Shown here: positions 12,175-24,803 of the stretch, piece by piece
Numbering within the stretch: position 1 is the first letter of the stretch
Layout of the letters: the number at the start of each line of letters is the position of its first letter
Assembly (NCBI RefSeq): GCF_025698545.1
Contig: NC_068571.1
Span: 42,999,733-43,063,732, forward strand
DNA: 64,000 nucleotides
Direction: 5' to 3'
From: Gossypium raimondii
Lineage: Eukaryota > Streptophyta > Magnoliopsida > Malvales > Malvaceae
Notes under the pieces: model-generated
Databases searched by the model: none
Told to the model about the DNA's origin: nothing
What the model saw: the letters and a program-made list of their open reading frames with translations, nothing else
Position numbers and translations under genes: made by a program

Positions 12175-13226
12175 GGGATAAACTATATTAAATTTTATTT
12201 AAAATTACATTTCAGTTATCTAATTTTAAAACATTACATAATAGTCATTAACGTTTTAAATTGTTACATTTTTATCACTTGGTTGTTAACTTCTGTTTAA
12301 AAAGTAACATTGCATCTTAAATGAAAGGGTTAATGGTCAATTTAATCTTGAATTATAGTTTAAAAATCATTTTGATATTTTCAAAATTTTCTTAAGAATA
12401 ATTGTAAAATTGTTTTAAAAAAATGTAAGGATAAATAAAAATCAATTGCAACAAGAACAAACAAAGATTTTTGTAGCTAACTTTTCCACATCTAATCTCA
12501 TAAAAATCACAATCTTCAAACTTTCATACAAAGAAAAACATTAAAACCTATTCACTTTGATCATACTTGTTTTTAATTTACTTTATGGTTTTATACTCTC
12601 TTCATTTTCATCTTTCTTTGCCAACGTCAACTCCGTTCTTCCAAGGCCATTAAAAATAATATATATGTTTTATTTATAGCTAAAAGTAAAATCTTGACTT
12701 GAAATTTGAGAGAAGAAAAGGTGCGTTTAGAGCAGAAGAATAACACTTTGTATTATAAATTTAAAAATTCAAATTCTAAAACTAGAAGTTACTCAAAATC
12801 GCACTCAATTTAGTATTGAAGTTATAGAAAAGAAATAATGGTTTTAGAAAAGTTGGGCACTTTGTATTATAAATTAAAAATATATATCAAATTTCAAAAA
12901 TTGAAACTTATCAAACAACCCAATCAGTATAATAGAACATTTTGGCATTCTCTCTTGCCCTCTTCTTTCTTAATTTTTTCTCTTTTTTTATAATTATTGT
13001 TAAGAAAATTTAAAACCATAAAATAATTTTTTAACTATAACTCAGGGACCAAATTAACTATTAACCCATTGACTTAAGATGCAATGTTACCTTTTAATGA
13101 AACTTATAAACTAAGTGATGAATTGTAACAATTTGGTAACGTTAGTGACTATTATATAACTTTTGAAAGTTGGAACCGAAATGTAATTTTAAACAAAATT
13201 TAGAGATAATTAGTATATTTTACCCT
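12175..13226. repeat. Large foldback element with ~170-bp inverted arms
   Basis: The left arm (about 12175-12345) and right arm (about 13050-13226) are imperfect inverted copies. For example, TTTAAAATTACATTTC occurs in both when the right end is read in reverse, as does GATGCAATGTTACCTTTT against its complement near 12310. The roughly 700-bp centre is AT-rich and non-coding. It looks like a non-autonomous DNA transposon. Confidence 0.6.
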
Positions 13227-16200
13227 ATAATTTTTATCCCGAACTAGGTCAATTTTGGTATTTACATTTTCAAAGTCATAATTCAATTCAAACATGTGAA
13301 TTGTTGGGGTTGAGTTAGGTTGTTTTCAGTTTTTGAATTTTATGAACTTAGTTCTCAATTTTTCACATTAATTTTAGAGTGTGGGATTTTTAATTTTATT
13401 TTGAAAAAATAAGTTTTTTGATGATTTTAAATATTATTCGGTAAATTTTAAATATATTTTTTAAATTTCAAGTAAATAAAAACAATCAATATGTATATTT
13501 GGAAAAATAAATTTTATATAGTATTTTAAATTATTTCACTAATTCTAAATATAAAATGTTAATTTTACATAATAAAAATTTTCAAAATAATTATAAATTA
13601 ATTCAGAATAAAATTTAATTGGGTTTGATTAACCATGAGTTTTTTACATGCGAAAAAAACCCATCCACGTGTTTCTCGATTTTATTCTCTCAACCTTCGA
13701 AATTAGATTCCAACTTGTGCACTCGAATCAAAAATTTTAATTTCGGGTATAAAAGCTCATTTAGAACTCTAAAAAAAATAGTATCTTTGCCCCCCTAATT
13801 ATTTAACATGAAAAGTTGCTTTTGTTATTTAAAAAATATAATGCAAAATTTCACTTTAAAAAACTAAAATCATGTGGAAATTTGGTGGTATCCGAGTCAA
13901 AGGAGCAGGTAAGGCCCGGCTCCTTAAAATAGAGAATTTTTTGTTTACGCTCTTTATAATTTATAAAATTTTAAATTAATAATAATAAAATTTCACTTTG
14001 ATCCTCCAAAATAATAAAAATTTAATTTAATCATTTAAAAATTATAAATGCATAATTTATTTTTACTATCGTAAAAATATATAATTTAATTTCAACCCAA
14101 AAAAATTATTTTGTATTTTATTAAGAAAACAATTAGCCATAGCTGATGCTATACTATACCTAACACTTGTGTTTTTTACTATAAATTGAATCCACTTTTA
14201 ATACAACATTCTATTCTAATCGGTTTGTTGTGAGACTGAAATGGATTTTAATTGTCAACCACCAATGAGTTCCCAACTTAGATTCTGTTCCCATTTTCAT
14301 ATACTTCTTTTGACTCCAATTGGAAAAGCTGAAGAAATTAAATAAAAATAGAAGCATACCAAGAAATTTTAGGACTTTTTTTTAACATAAACCCTAAACT
14401 TTAAACCTTAAATCCTAAACTTTTATTTCGAAAAAAAATCTTACCTCTAAACTCGAAATGTAATATTATCGCTAGACCCAAGAGCGAATTTAGATTTCTT
14501 TTAGGGAGTCGAAATTGAATTACAAAATTTTGAGATATCAAATATATATTTTATCATGTATTAAATTATGGTTTTGTAATTTTTTAAAAGATTGAATAAA
14601 ATTTCTTTTTTCATTATGGGGGTCAAAGCATAATTTTTCCCTATATTGATTTATAATTTGATCATTTTGAGGTCAAGGCTCCTACCCGCCTCTCTTGTAT
14701 CCACCTCCAACTAAACCCTAAATTCTAAACTCAAAACTTGAGAAAACATTATAATTATAATTAATGTGTCGTGTTGTCAAGCCCAATGCATCAAATATTA
14801 TTCTTTAACTTATTTTGTGATGTAAACATTTAATTTGATTCAATTCTCAAAAGTACTGTTATATATATAATTATATTTGTCTAATATAAAAATAAATTAA
14901 TATATTTATTTCTTTGAATGTATATGATTGAATCAAAATTAAAATTTTATATGTACAATTACACTGAATTAAGTATCAAATTATAAGTCTAAGAATATAT
15001 ATATATAATTAAATAACCAAGTAATTAATGTTATAGTCATAAAATGACACAATAATATATTACAATTCATGTTCACATTAAGAGAAAGAAATTAGAGAAC
15101 ATTAATTTCTATAATTTGGTCTAATCAAATGAATCACGTTTTATTTTTTTCAAAATTGATATTTTTTCCACACCATTTCACTTTACACTCTTCCTTCTGA
15201 ACTTTTTATTAGTTTTCCTCTTTAAGTCTTCTTATAAACATCATTTGCCTTTTAGACCAAGTTTTCCTTTTTCGACATTTTTTTATTCATTCGAGAGAAC
15301 TATTTAAAGTGTCATTTGTCAAAAATCGGTAGGTTCTTGAATACATTTGGTACAGTTGAATAAAAAAATTGAAAACCGGCTTAGATAGAGTTGTTTAGAC
15401 GGTTAATGGATTGTAAGCTTAAAAATTATGGTTTTCCGAAATTAAAGTTTATTTTTTATTTAATATATAATAAATTTTAATTTTATGACAAAAGTAAATA
15501 CTCTATATTTAAAATAGTGAAAACAATTTAAAAGTTCTTGAAGAATTATTGTTTAGAAATATTCATGAAAAAGGCTATGAGAGTTTGTAAAATAATATTC
15601 AAAAACCTTGAAACAAAGTTCATTTTGTCAAAATAAGTCTAAAATTCTAAAAAAAATAATAATAATATAGAAAAATCGAGAATCGAATTGAGTTGAACCA
15701 AACTGATACTAACGTCTGGTATTGTCTTTGGTGGGAGTTTTATTTCTCGACTCTGTTGATAGCATAAGTGCTTGAAGAAACTACAAGTTCAACAGAGTGG
15801 AAACAACTTATTAGATGCCTAAAGAAGTGGATAGTACATGCACACATGTTACCCACTACAGAAATCTCAACATATGCTTTTTAACGAGATTTGAACACGG
15901 CACCTAGCCCCAAATGATAATATATCAATAGACAAAATCCTTACCAAAGATAATACCATTTGATGAAGAGGTTTATTAACACTTTTTTTTTTCTTTAAAA
16001 AGAGCAATGAGAAAAATAAGTAGAAATGAGGAAGCAAAGTAAAAAGAAATGGTGGGTGGAGAGAAGAGACCAAAAGGAAGAGACTGTCTCTCTTTTTGAC
16101 TTAAAGCTTCAAATAATGCGGCCGAAATTCCTTACATTTCACTAACTCTTTGTATTTTTGTTCTTTGTTTTAACTTATAATGGAATGCAACCAATATGCT

Positions 16201-16612
16201 TATTGTTCACGTCTTCTACATTATTTAAATTTGGATAATTAAGTTTTTTTTATAATATATTTCAATAATTGGTATACACACTTCAAAAACATTTTAACAA
16301 TACTGTATTAATCGGGCACTTAATTTAGATGTTAAATATGGTTCAAATTATACGCATGCATGCATATGAATCTTATTTAAAAATAATAATAAGTAAAATC
16401 TAAGACGAAGCTAAAATAATTGTTTGAAGAGGCTAGAGATGAATCATAAACTTTGAATAATCTTATTTTAAAAAGGCGGGGGCACAAGGCTATGGGCCTA
16501 TTGCCTACCCTCTTATATAATGTGCTCACACATATTTGCAATTTAGTCTATGGATTTTAAACATGCTCCATGTCATATTTGAAAAATCTAATGAAATAAT
16601 ACTAATATTTTA
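13227..16612. other. AT-rich intergenic DNA, hAT MITE relics
   Basis: About 13895-14105 and 14480-14705 resemble the hAT MITE at 38998-39223 ('ctctttataatttataaaattttaaattaa' type text) but are decayed. About 15880-15960 (minus strand) has a B-box-like GTTCAAATCTCG and may be a tRNA-derived scrap. The rest is AT-rich DNA with nothing I can call a gene. Confidence 0.4.
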
Positions 16613-17020
16613 AGGTTAAAGTACTTTAAAGATTCATGTATTATAGGATTTGTATCAATTAGTCACTCTATTGTTAAATAGATTAATTTAGTCTCTATAT
16701 TGTTGAGAATAGTCAAATAAGTTCAAATTGTAACAGAGTTAACTTTTAATGTATAAAAATATCTTAAAAAGTATTATTTTTCAATTGAAGTTCAATTCAA
16801 ACGAAAGGTTTCATTTACAAAACCATAAAAACTTTAAAATATTAACTCTTTTAAACAATAAAATATATTTTTCTAACACTAGTAAATGTTAAATCTATTC
16901 TAATTTAACCTGATTTGGTTCTTTTTAATAGTATAAGAATTAAATTGATCTATTTAATAATAAAAGGGACTAATTTGATACAATCTTTATAATACAAGGA
17001 TCTTTTAGCGACTTGCACCA
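16613..17020. repeat. MITE, uninterrupted copy of the 34314-35088 family
   Basis: It shares 'ttaatttagtctctatattg', 'attgtaacagagttaac', 'tttcatttacaaaa' and an inverted end with the element at 34314-35088, which is split by a second MITE. This copy shows the unsplit order and so confirms the nesting there. Confidence 0.55.
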
Positions 17021-17083
17021 ATATTTTAATACAGTGGTCAAGCAAGTGAATGTAAGGGATTGGTCCAAAAAAGAAGCCTGCAG

Positions 17084-17212
17084 AGTCAACTCGTTTAGCC
17101 TCGGTCCAGCCCCATGACGACCAATCCTACGTGGAGTACTAATTAAGTCAAAAAATAGGATTTTAGCGTATGAAATGGGGCAATCCATTCACCCAGCACC
17201 TTTGAGTTGACT
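17084..17212. promoter_or_regulatory. W-box cluster with an ACGTGG core
   Basis: Three W-box cores TTGACT occur within 130 bp: 17084-17089 and 17146-17151 on the minus strand, and 17207-17212 on the plus strand. ACGTGG lies at 17129-17134. The block (about 17035-17260) is clearly less AT-rich than its surroundings. It sits about 1.65 kb before the WRKY start codon, beside a MITE. Motifs seen; a role in WRKY regulation is inferred. Confidence 0.4.
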
Positions 17213-17830
17213 AGGATTACATTTTTGTCCACTCTTCTTGTTTGCCATCTGTCCCCTTTGATTAGATTTGTTTGATATTATTTTTATAAGTTTATTTAAA
17301 TCAAACTATATGAATGTATCCATATGTAATAAATTATAAATGTTTTAAAAGGAAATAATTATCACTAAAATTATTCAAAATTCTATTTTGTTATATATAT
17401 GCTTATACATTGAAAATTTTTAATTTAAAAGTAATTTTAAATATTATTATATGGAGTTTTTAAAATCATTTTTTATCATTTTCAAGTGTTTTTATTGTTT
17501 ATTGTTTATTTCCTTTATTTCATGTATTATTTAGGTTCACCGTTGGTATAGATATAGATATATATATATAATATCGATTATTTAAATACTAGTATTTAAT
17601 ATATTGTAATTAAAATTCTTTTAATTTCATAAATAGAATTTAAAAATCACATGTGTTTTATTTATTTATTTTTAGAGTTAAATTTTTTATTGATAATGTA
17701 TTAAATAATTATTTTTATTTAAACAAAATTTTAATCTCTAATTAATATTTTATAATATAAATATACAATTTTGCTTTAAAAGATAATCAAAATTAAAGAT
17801 GCAAGAGGAAAGGATACTTTTTTTAAACCT

Positions 17831-18131
17831 GGTAAATTAAATCAAACGATAATTAAAAATGTGATCATGTGATGTTCTAAATTTCAGCCAAAGTCTCGCA
17901 TCATCACATTTTAACCAAATCTAAATTTAATGACTAAATTGAGAAAATGTAATAAAAATTAAAAGTTAAGATGAAAAATTACCAAATTAAATCAAACAAT
18001 AATTAAAAATATGATAATGTGATATTCTAAATTTCAACCAAAGTGATGCATGATCGCATTTTAACTAAATCTAAATTTAATGACTAAATTGAGAAAATGT
18101 AATAAAAAATTAAAATTTAAGATGAAAAATT
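17831..18131. repeat. Tandem duplication, two ~150-bp units
   Basis: 17831-17980 and 17981-18131 are direct copies. Both carry 'aaattaaatcaaac', 'gtgatattctaaatttca' and 'aatttaatgactaaattgag', with roughly 90 percent identity by eye. They are non-coding. A third partial start (taccaaatt) follows. Confidence 0.75.
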
Positions 18132-18864
18132 ACCAAATTCAAGAATAAGTGTTACTTTATCATGATTTTTTTAACATTAAATAGTTTTTATTTATCATAT
18201 TCCATTTTAGTGCAAACAACACAAGTTTTAAAATTTTGAAAGTAATAAGAAGAAATCAAAGGACCAAATCAAATCAACAATGTAATTATTTTCTCAAAAT
18301 TTCCAAACATCATACAACTTTTAAAAGGTTAAAATATGTGATAAGTTTGTGTACTTTTTATAAATTTGAAATTTAGTCTATATACTTTTGTTTTTATGAA
18401 CTTAGTCCCTTTATTTTTCAAGTTTTAGAATTTAAGTCTAATTGTTAACACTGTAAAAATTGTTTTGTTAAATTTAAGTTCATTACAACGTCAATTTTTT
18501 GATACATTATTATCAAGTAAGTATCCTTTTTTTTGTTAATTTTGAAAGGTCACACCAAAATTTAACAATGTTAATAATTTGACTTGAATTTTGAATTTTG
18601 AAAAGTAGAGATATAATTCCTAAAACTAAAAATAAAAGGACTAAATTTTGTATTTTTGTGAAAAAGTATAATAGCTGGGCATATTTTAAAAAATAATAAT
18701 ACTAAAAAAAAAAAAAAACAATAACTAGTGTTAAATGCTTTACTAAATACTTCGCACTTTCTTCTAAAGGTCTTAACGCCCTTTTAATTGCCGAGTCCTC
18801 TGCAGTCTGCACCGTTCAAACACTCTCTTCTTCATCTCTTTCTTTGTTTCTTTCTTCTTCATCA
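18132..18864. other. Upstream region of the WRKY gene
   Basis: About 18333-18690 is a MITE-like copy of the family also seen at 61013-61350 ('aaatttgaaatttagtctatatac'). The last 130 bp are pyrimidine-rich (CACTCTCTTCTTCATCTC and similar), as expected for a plant core promoter and 5' leader. No clear TATA box was identified. Confidence 0.45.
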
Positions 18865-20759
18865 ATGGCGAAAACCAGTGGACTCTCCAATTTTGATTTT
18901 GACCCAAACTATTTCTTAATTCACAACCCACCTGTCCTCAATTCTTTCCCCGAATACACTCCCAAAGACACCAACAAAAACAACAACAACAACAACAACA
19001 AAACAATGTTTTCTGGTACTACAACAACGCCGGCAAACATGTCTCTGCCATCTACCGTCGATCGGTTCCCCGTTAAATTCGACTGTTTTTCCGATCAAAC
19101 TCGCCCTTCTTTTTTACCCTCAGATGATGATAAACGAAGGGTCGTCGGTGAACTGGATTTTTTCGCTGAAAAAAACGATAAACTCGTCGATGTTGCTGAT
19201 TCCATGCACACTTCCGATGCCGGACTTGAGCTTAACGTCAACGTGAGTTAATTACCCATCATTGATATCTCTTTTAAATTTGTACTTCAATGGATTGAAT
19301 TGATGAATCTTTTGTGTGCGTGTTTTTTTATATTCAGATTGGTCTAAATCTGTTAACTGCAAATACCAGTACCGATCAGTCCACTATGGAAGATAAAAAA
19401 GCTAATAATGAGGTGAAAAAAAAAACTGAGTCTTCTTCTTTTTTTTTTAAGTGAATTTGATAATATTATATAATACTGTGCCATTGTTTTTTTTAAAGGT
19501 AGCTGTTTTACGAGCTAAGCTGGTACAAATGAACGCTGAGAATGAAAGATTAAAGGAGATGTTGATTCAGGCAACTGAGAACTATAATACAATGAAGATT
19601 CATTTGTGTTCATTGATGATGAAAAATGGTGGAAAAGCTAAAGAAGAAGATGAAGAAAATAAGAAACGAAATGGTGGAATAATAGTGCCTAGACAGTTTA
19701 TAGATCTTGGTTTAGCTGTCGCCGCCGATGCCAATGAGTCGTCTCCGTCGTCTCCGGAAGGCAAGAGCCAGCGTGAAGATAGCTCCGGTGGTGATAACAA
19801 GGGTCCGGGATTCGATGTTGATCAAAGTGAGGCCGCCATGAGAAAAGCACGAGTTTCCGTTCGAGCTAGATCAGAGGCTCCGATGGTATATATGTTGCGA
19901 TTAATATTGGATTGTTGGTGTTTTGTTCGTGTTTGATTTTAATTCGGGTTAATTATTTTGGTTGTCGGAAAGATTACGGATGGATGTCAATGGAGGAAGT
20001 ACGGACAGAAAATGGCGAAGGGAAATCCGTGTCCACGAGCATATTATCGATGTACTATGGCTACCGGTTGTCCCGTTAGAAAACAGGTACTATTGGAAAC
20101 CGAAAATCGAAAATGCATGCGTCCGTGACCGTCATTTAAATAGTCGATTAATGTTAATGTTATAGGTACAGAGATGTGCCGAAGATCGAACAATTCTTAT
20201 CACCACATACGAAGGCAATCACAACCACCCTTTGCCTCCATCGGCGATGTCGATGGCATCGACGACGTCATCAGCAGCACGAATGTTGGTATCGGGTTCA
20301 ACGTCTAGTCCCGACGGACTGATGAACTCGAATCTCCTCACCACAACTCTCCTGCCTTGCTCTTCCACCATGGCTACTATATCGGCTTCAACTCCATTCC
20401 CCAGCGTTACCTTGGATTTAACACAGTCCTCGTTTTCGAGCCCTCCGCCGCCTTACAACGTTGCCAATTCTGTAGCGGTTACCGCCGCATTGGTGCCTCA
20501 AGTTTTCGGCCAGGCACTTGACAATCAGTCCAAATTCTCCCGTATACAAATGTCTAAAGCTTTGGATCGGCTGCAACAGGGTGAACAAAATTCAATTGCT
20601 GACACTGTAAATGCGGCCACGGCAGCCATTGCGACGGACCCGAGCTTCGCCGCTGCTCTAGCCGCAGCTATTACATCTATTATTGAGAGTTCTGAATCTC
20701 ACCCCAATAATGGCCATAATAGCAATGGCAATGTCACTAACACTAGCAATGCAATGTAG
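18865..20759 (+). CDS. WRKY transcription factor, group IIb (WRKY6/31/42-like)
   Basis: Five exons, 18865-19242, 19338-19412, 19499-19885, 19973-20086 and 20166-20759, give 515 residues in one frame. The start is the ATG before [11 protein letters not shown]. An in-frame upstream reading exists but lacks an ATG. Residues 152-190 form a leucine-zipper-like helix ([20 protein letters not shown]), typical of groups IIa/IIb. The WRKY domain has an intact WRKYGQK at 287-293 and zinc ligands C307, C313, H337 and H339 (C-x5-C-x23-HxH). The domain is split just before VQR, the intron position that marks groups IIa/IIb. An Ala-rich C-terminal region ([11 protein letters not shown]) is also a IIb trait. 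Exon 1 carries an (AAC)n poly-Asn run near 18977-19000. It should bind W-boxes in the nucleus; Arabidopsis relatives act in phosphate, boron and senescence responses. The exact orthologue is not resolved. Confidence 0.93.
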
Positions 20760-21734
20760 GACAACAATGAAACACAGTTTTGTTGCAATTTTTTGTCAAA
20801 CGAAGAAATGTTTACGAGGGTAGTGTAGTAATATTGTTTCCTCAAATGACTTATTTGGTCCAAAAAGTATGTCAATGCAAAGTGAAGAAAATAATATAAA
20901 ATGGAAGGGAAAATTATTTAATTTCATTCAATTATTTATTTGTATCGATTAGTTGATATATTATTGTTACAATAATACGAAGGACTTCACGCGTTAATGC
21001 AAGTGATATCTTACACTTTAAGGATATGGAATAATTGTAATTGGGATAGAAATAAAGATATAAATCTTAGATTGATTATATTGTAATAGTTAAGGATTTG
21101 GTAATTTAATGGTTTAAATTCAAGTTTTAGCAGTATAATTAGGTTTTTTATATTACTCTCGTCGTGATATCTATTTTAGCTTAGATTTAAATATATTTCG
21201 ATTTTCATTCATTGTGTTTTATATTGAATTTATTTTAATTTTATTATTCATGAAAACTAGTCAATCCAAGATTCGAATCCATTACTTCTAGCAATATCGT
21301 TCTCGATATTATAAATAAATATTGAAGAAGTTTGGTGCAACGACGGGAAATTGTAGAAAAACAGTCAAGAAATCCGTCTCCAAATGTTCAAATAATGATG
21401 GTTTGTCCATTACTTGTTATGATGGATTTCACTTTTGATTATCATTATATTAGTGTTAATCATAATGTTATAAAAAGTAATTAAAAAATAAATCTCCATA
21501 TTTGGGTGTGTTCAAATTCAATGAATGTAAATAACTTGGAAACACAAGTAAAACAATTTCATCCTCTCATCAACAATTAAAAATAATTAATCACAACTAT
21601 TTTGATTGATATAATAAATTTAGTTTTTGATGTTTACATATTTCGATTTGGTCCTGATTAACAAATTTAACATGTAACGTTTACATATTTTGTCAATTTA
21701 GTTTTGATTCAACAAGTTTAATCTACAACATTTA
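20760..21734. other. 3' flank of the WRKY gene
   Basis: This is the 3' untranslated region and AT-rich intergenic DNA. No coding sequence, RNA gene or clear element was found. GATTCGAATCC near 21270 resembles a tRNA B-box, but no A-box or fold goes with it. Confidence 0.4.
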
Positions 21735-24700
21735 GGGCACGTTTGGTTCGCTGTATTGGAATAGATCGCGTAATAGCAAATCAATTGTTTGGTTGAATGT
21801 AATGGAATAGAGGCGTAATAGTAATCTTGTGTTTGGTTGAATGGAATGGAGGTGTAATAGCATAATGGAAAAAACTAAAATGACTAGAATACCCTTAGCA
21901 TAAATTTGTTTAGGTAAATGATTATTGTTATTGTTATTAAATTTTAATAAGATTATTAATATAAATAATAAATAATTTAATCATATTTTAACATAATTAT
22001 TATTAAATATAATTTAATAAAATATATAATTTAATAAAATTCTTAATATTAAATATTCTTATATGAATTTAATAAAATCATAATATATAATACTATAAAA
22101 TATAATTTAAAATAATTATTATTAAATATAATTTAATAAAATATATAATTTAATAAAATTCTTAATATTAAATATTCTTAAATGAATACTTTTAAATAAT
22201 CATATTTCTCTGTTATTTTCCTTGTATACTTTTAAATAATCATACTTTTAAATAAAATTCTTAATATTAAATATATAATTTTCCTTGTATACTTTTAAAT
22301 AATCATATTTCTCTGTTATTTTATATTTGGTCGATTTCTTGTCCCATGATCATCTATTTCATGAAATGGTATAATCTATAGAGGATAGTTGCTTCTTCTC
22401 ATTTCCTTTCGTTTGTTGATAGTTACTTAAAAAGGTGCGGAGATTTATTGTATGCTTATGAACTTCTCTAGAACTTCATCTTGCATCTTTGAGTCGCTTA
22501 GAGCTAGAGCAATGTGTGATATTGATTATATCTCCGGCATTGGAATTACAAGTAATTTTAGTACATTGTTACAAATGCCTTAAATGGAAGCCATTCTTGA
22601 AATGATGAGTAAAATGTGGTTAGTACAACAATTATAAATGAAAATTTGGATTTGCATTTCTTCTTTAACAAATGACCATGCATCTTATGTGAATTTCTCG
22701 GTGACCCACAACATAGAAAGCCATACATTATTGTTTACAAGAGAGCTTGAAATATTATTAAAAAGTTGGAAATAGGTCAACAATTCAAGAGATTAAGAAT
22801 GTTCAAAACAATGATTAACAACACGCATTTAATAAATAAACATATCATGGTTAATCCCTTCAAAGAATTAGGGATCACTTCCGAACCTGTTTTCCCTAGC
22901 AACATATGCAAACTCACAAGCTCCGGACAACAAGGGATGGAGATGTTTACCGTTAGCATACTACACGCGTGATTGCAAATTTATGAACATTCAACTACAA
23001 CAGTCCAGAACCTACCAAAATTTCTAAGCAAATACCTCAGAATCGATTTGCTGAATATTGGGGAAAATTTGTTTGAGGGTAGCATTGTAGTTAGGAGATC
23101 GCTACCGCAATAAAACAAGACAGATTGATCACATATGAGAAAGGTTAGGAGAGAAGAATGACTACTAGGCCAGTATAGAAGATTGAGAAATGTCAAACGA
23201 TAATCACCAATTGTGCAAATTACTCTATAGCTAAAATGAATGCAATATGCCAAGGCGAGGATGATGATATAGACTTAACTGAACTCATCCCAAGAAGGTA
23301 GAAAACTACTTTAGATGGATGCCACTACTTTGGTGATCATATATTTAATCACCTACAGCTAGATTCAGATCATCCATAATTTCAACTATCAAACCATCAC
23401 ATTATGCGCAGATGAAAGTGACACAGCTTAATACTAGCTTGAGAAGCTGATTCATTCATTATTTGCAAATTACTCAGAAGTGGTTCCATAGTTTAGTTTA
23501 TATATAGATACGAGTCTCCACAGCATAAATAAGAATAATACCTAAAGTTGAAATGCAAATCTTAGCACAAACTCTTGGCCAACAGATCAAGAAAACATTT
23601 AACAAAAAGGTACCTGCTTTATTAGGCAAACAAAGACGAGAAAAACACATTGCAATGTTGGAATTGAAAAGAGAAATGAAACAAACATTGAGATTTCGAA
23701 ACATCTTGCATCAGGTCGAAACATCTTGCATCAGAACCGAAATGATCCATCATCTTCCTAGATCAGTATTGCAAGAGCTTTTAACTGTCAAATGTCTACT
23801 CCTTTGAACCTATGAGATTTAGGGCTCTAGGTAATGAGAAAGGAAAGAACAAGTCAATTCAAGAACTTGCAGGCCCCTGAATGCATATCCAACTTATAAA
23901 CAAAACAGAAACAATCATCATAACATCATCTTTTCCTAAAACTGTTTTTCTCCCCAAACCAATCGTAAAATTCCAAGGCTAACTGAGGTGAGTTCTGAAA
24001 CTCGCCAACAACACGACTCACCAATGCATTTGTAAGACTTGGGAACACTTGATCCAAGAATTTCCATCTTCTATGCTTTAAATTAACACAAATCGCTCTG
24101 AATACAATGTCTTCACTATTTGGGCAAGAGAATTGCTTACCTAAATGCAATCCTCGGTTGAAAAAGCAACTTCTTTTGGACAAAAAAGAGCAAAAAACCA
24201 TAGAAATATCGATACCCAATTCATCAAAAGTAACATTTCTTTCTGGAAAAAAGATTAAAACAGAAAAAGAAAAACCAAATCACTATAGCAACATAAAATC
24301 TGCTTAACTTACAAGAGAGGGGGAAAGAAGAGAAAGTTGCAGTCTAAAAATGAAACACGGCAAAGAAAGAGATGAACTAAGCTTACAACAATACTACTAG
24401 CTTCTAAGCAGCTCCAACGGAGTGTGTCTTGAAGAACGACTGCCGACGAACTTAGGTGTAAAGAAAGAAAAATAGAACAGAGAAATCAACAGGCAAGAAT
24501 GCAAATAAAGGGGATATAATAATAGGCAAAATATGGGGATTTTACCTGACAAATGAAATCGATGGGAGGGAGCAAATCGGCAGAGGCTAGAAGGAACAGA
24601 AGAGAAACAAAGGGGAAGCCGGTGGGAGGGTAAAACAGGAAAGGGAAACTGAAGCGGCGCCTAATCTGGATTACAAATCGGTGAATTTCACCGATTAGAT

Positions 24701-24803
24701 CAGTAATGTATTACAATGGTATTAGCAATACCATGAAACAAACATAGGAATAAGGGGGGATTAGGTGGGGCCACCGATTAGGGGTGTATTGGCAAACATG
24801 GTG
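21735..24803. mobile_element. Candidate Harbinger-like non-autonomous element with gene cargo
   Basis: The left end reads GGGCACGTTTGGTTCGC and the right end, on the minus strand, CACCATGTTTGCCAATAC. Both are directly flanked by TTA (21732-21734 and 24804-24806), the 3-bp target typical of PIF/Harbinger elements. Just inside the left end are three imperfect ~44-bp repeats (21744-21865) of the form GTTTGGTT..TGnAATGGAATAG..GTAATAG. Inside the right end, the minus strand carries a similar block, ATGTTTGTTTCATGGTATTG, and the palindrome AATCGGTGAATTTCACCGATT, shortened here to its arms AATCGGTGAA/TTCACCGATT, near 24676. No transposase was found. The inside carries a PPR gene 5' end on the minus strand and AT-rich duplicated text near 22018-22320. 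The terminal repeats are imperfect and a 3-bp flank is weak proof, so this could also be two separate small elements. Confidence 0.45.
23926..24201 (-). pseudogene. PPR protein gene fragment (N-terminal part only)
   Basis: The reading frame from the ATG at 24201 gives 91 residues. They match the N-terminus of plant organelle PPR proteins: a Ser/Phe/Arg-rich leader (SFLSKRSCFFNRG), then AICVNLKHRRWKFLDQV, SLTNALVSRVVGEF and NSPQLALEFYDWFGEKNSF. After GEKNSF the family similarity stops at once and a stop codon follows four residues later. No PPR repeat is seen in any minus-strand frame down to 21735. Upstream, the minus strand keeps leader-like text: a pyrimidine-rich block and a CAG/GTAAAA donor after 24546, as if the 5' untranslated exons and introns came along. 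Full PPR proteins of this type exceed 400 residues, so this is a truncated copy. It may still be transcribed, but no RNA-binding array remains. Confidence 0.75.

Noticed and set aside
15867-16073. Minus-strand 68-residue hydrophobic frame
   Set aside because: Low-complexity Phe/Leu/Ser composition from a purine-rich tract; no family and no gene context.
16970-17188. Minus-strand frame of 72 residues over the W-box island
   Set aside because: No recognisable domain, no splice partners and it overlaps a MITE edge; the regulatory reading fits better.
21245-21300. tRNA-like B-box GATTCGAATCC
   Set aside because: No A-box, no cloverleaf arms and no tail, so neither a tRNA nor a SINE can be supported.
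22766-23253. Short frames on both strands between the WRKY gene and the PPR fragment
   Set aside because: They show no PPR repeat or other domain and lie inside the candidate transposon.
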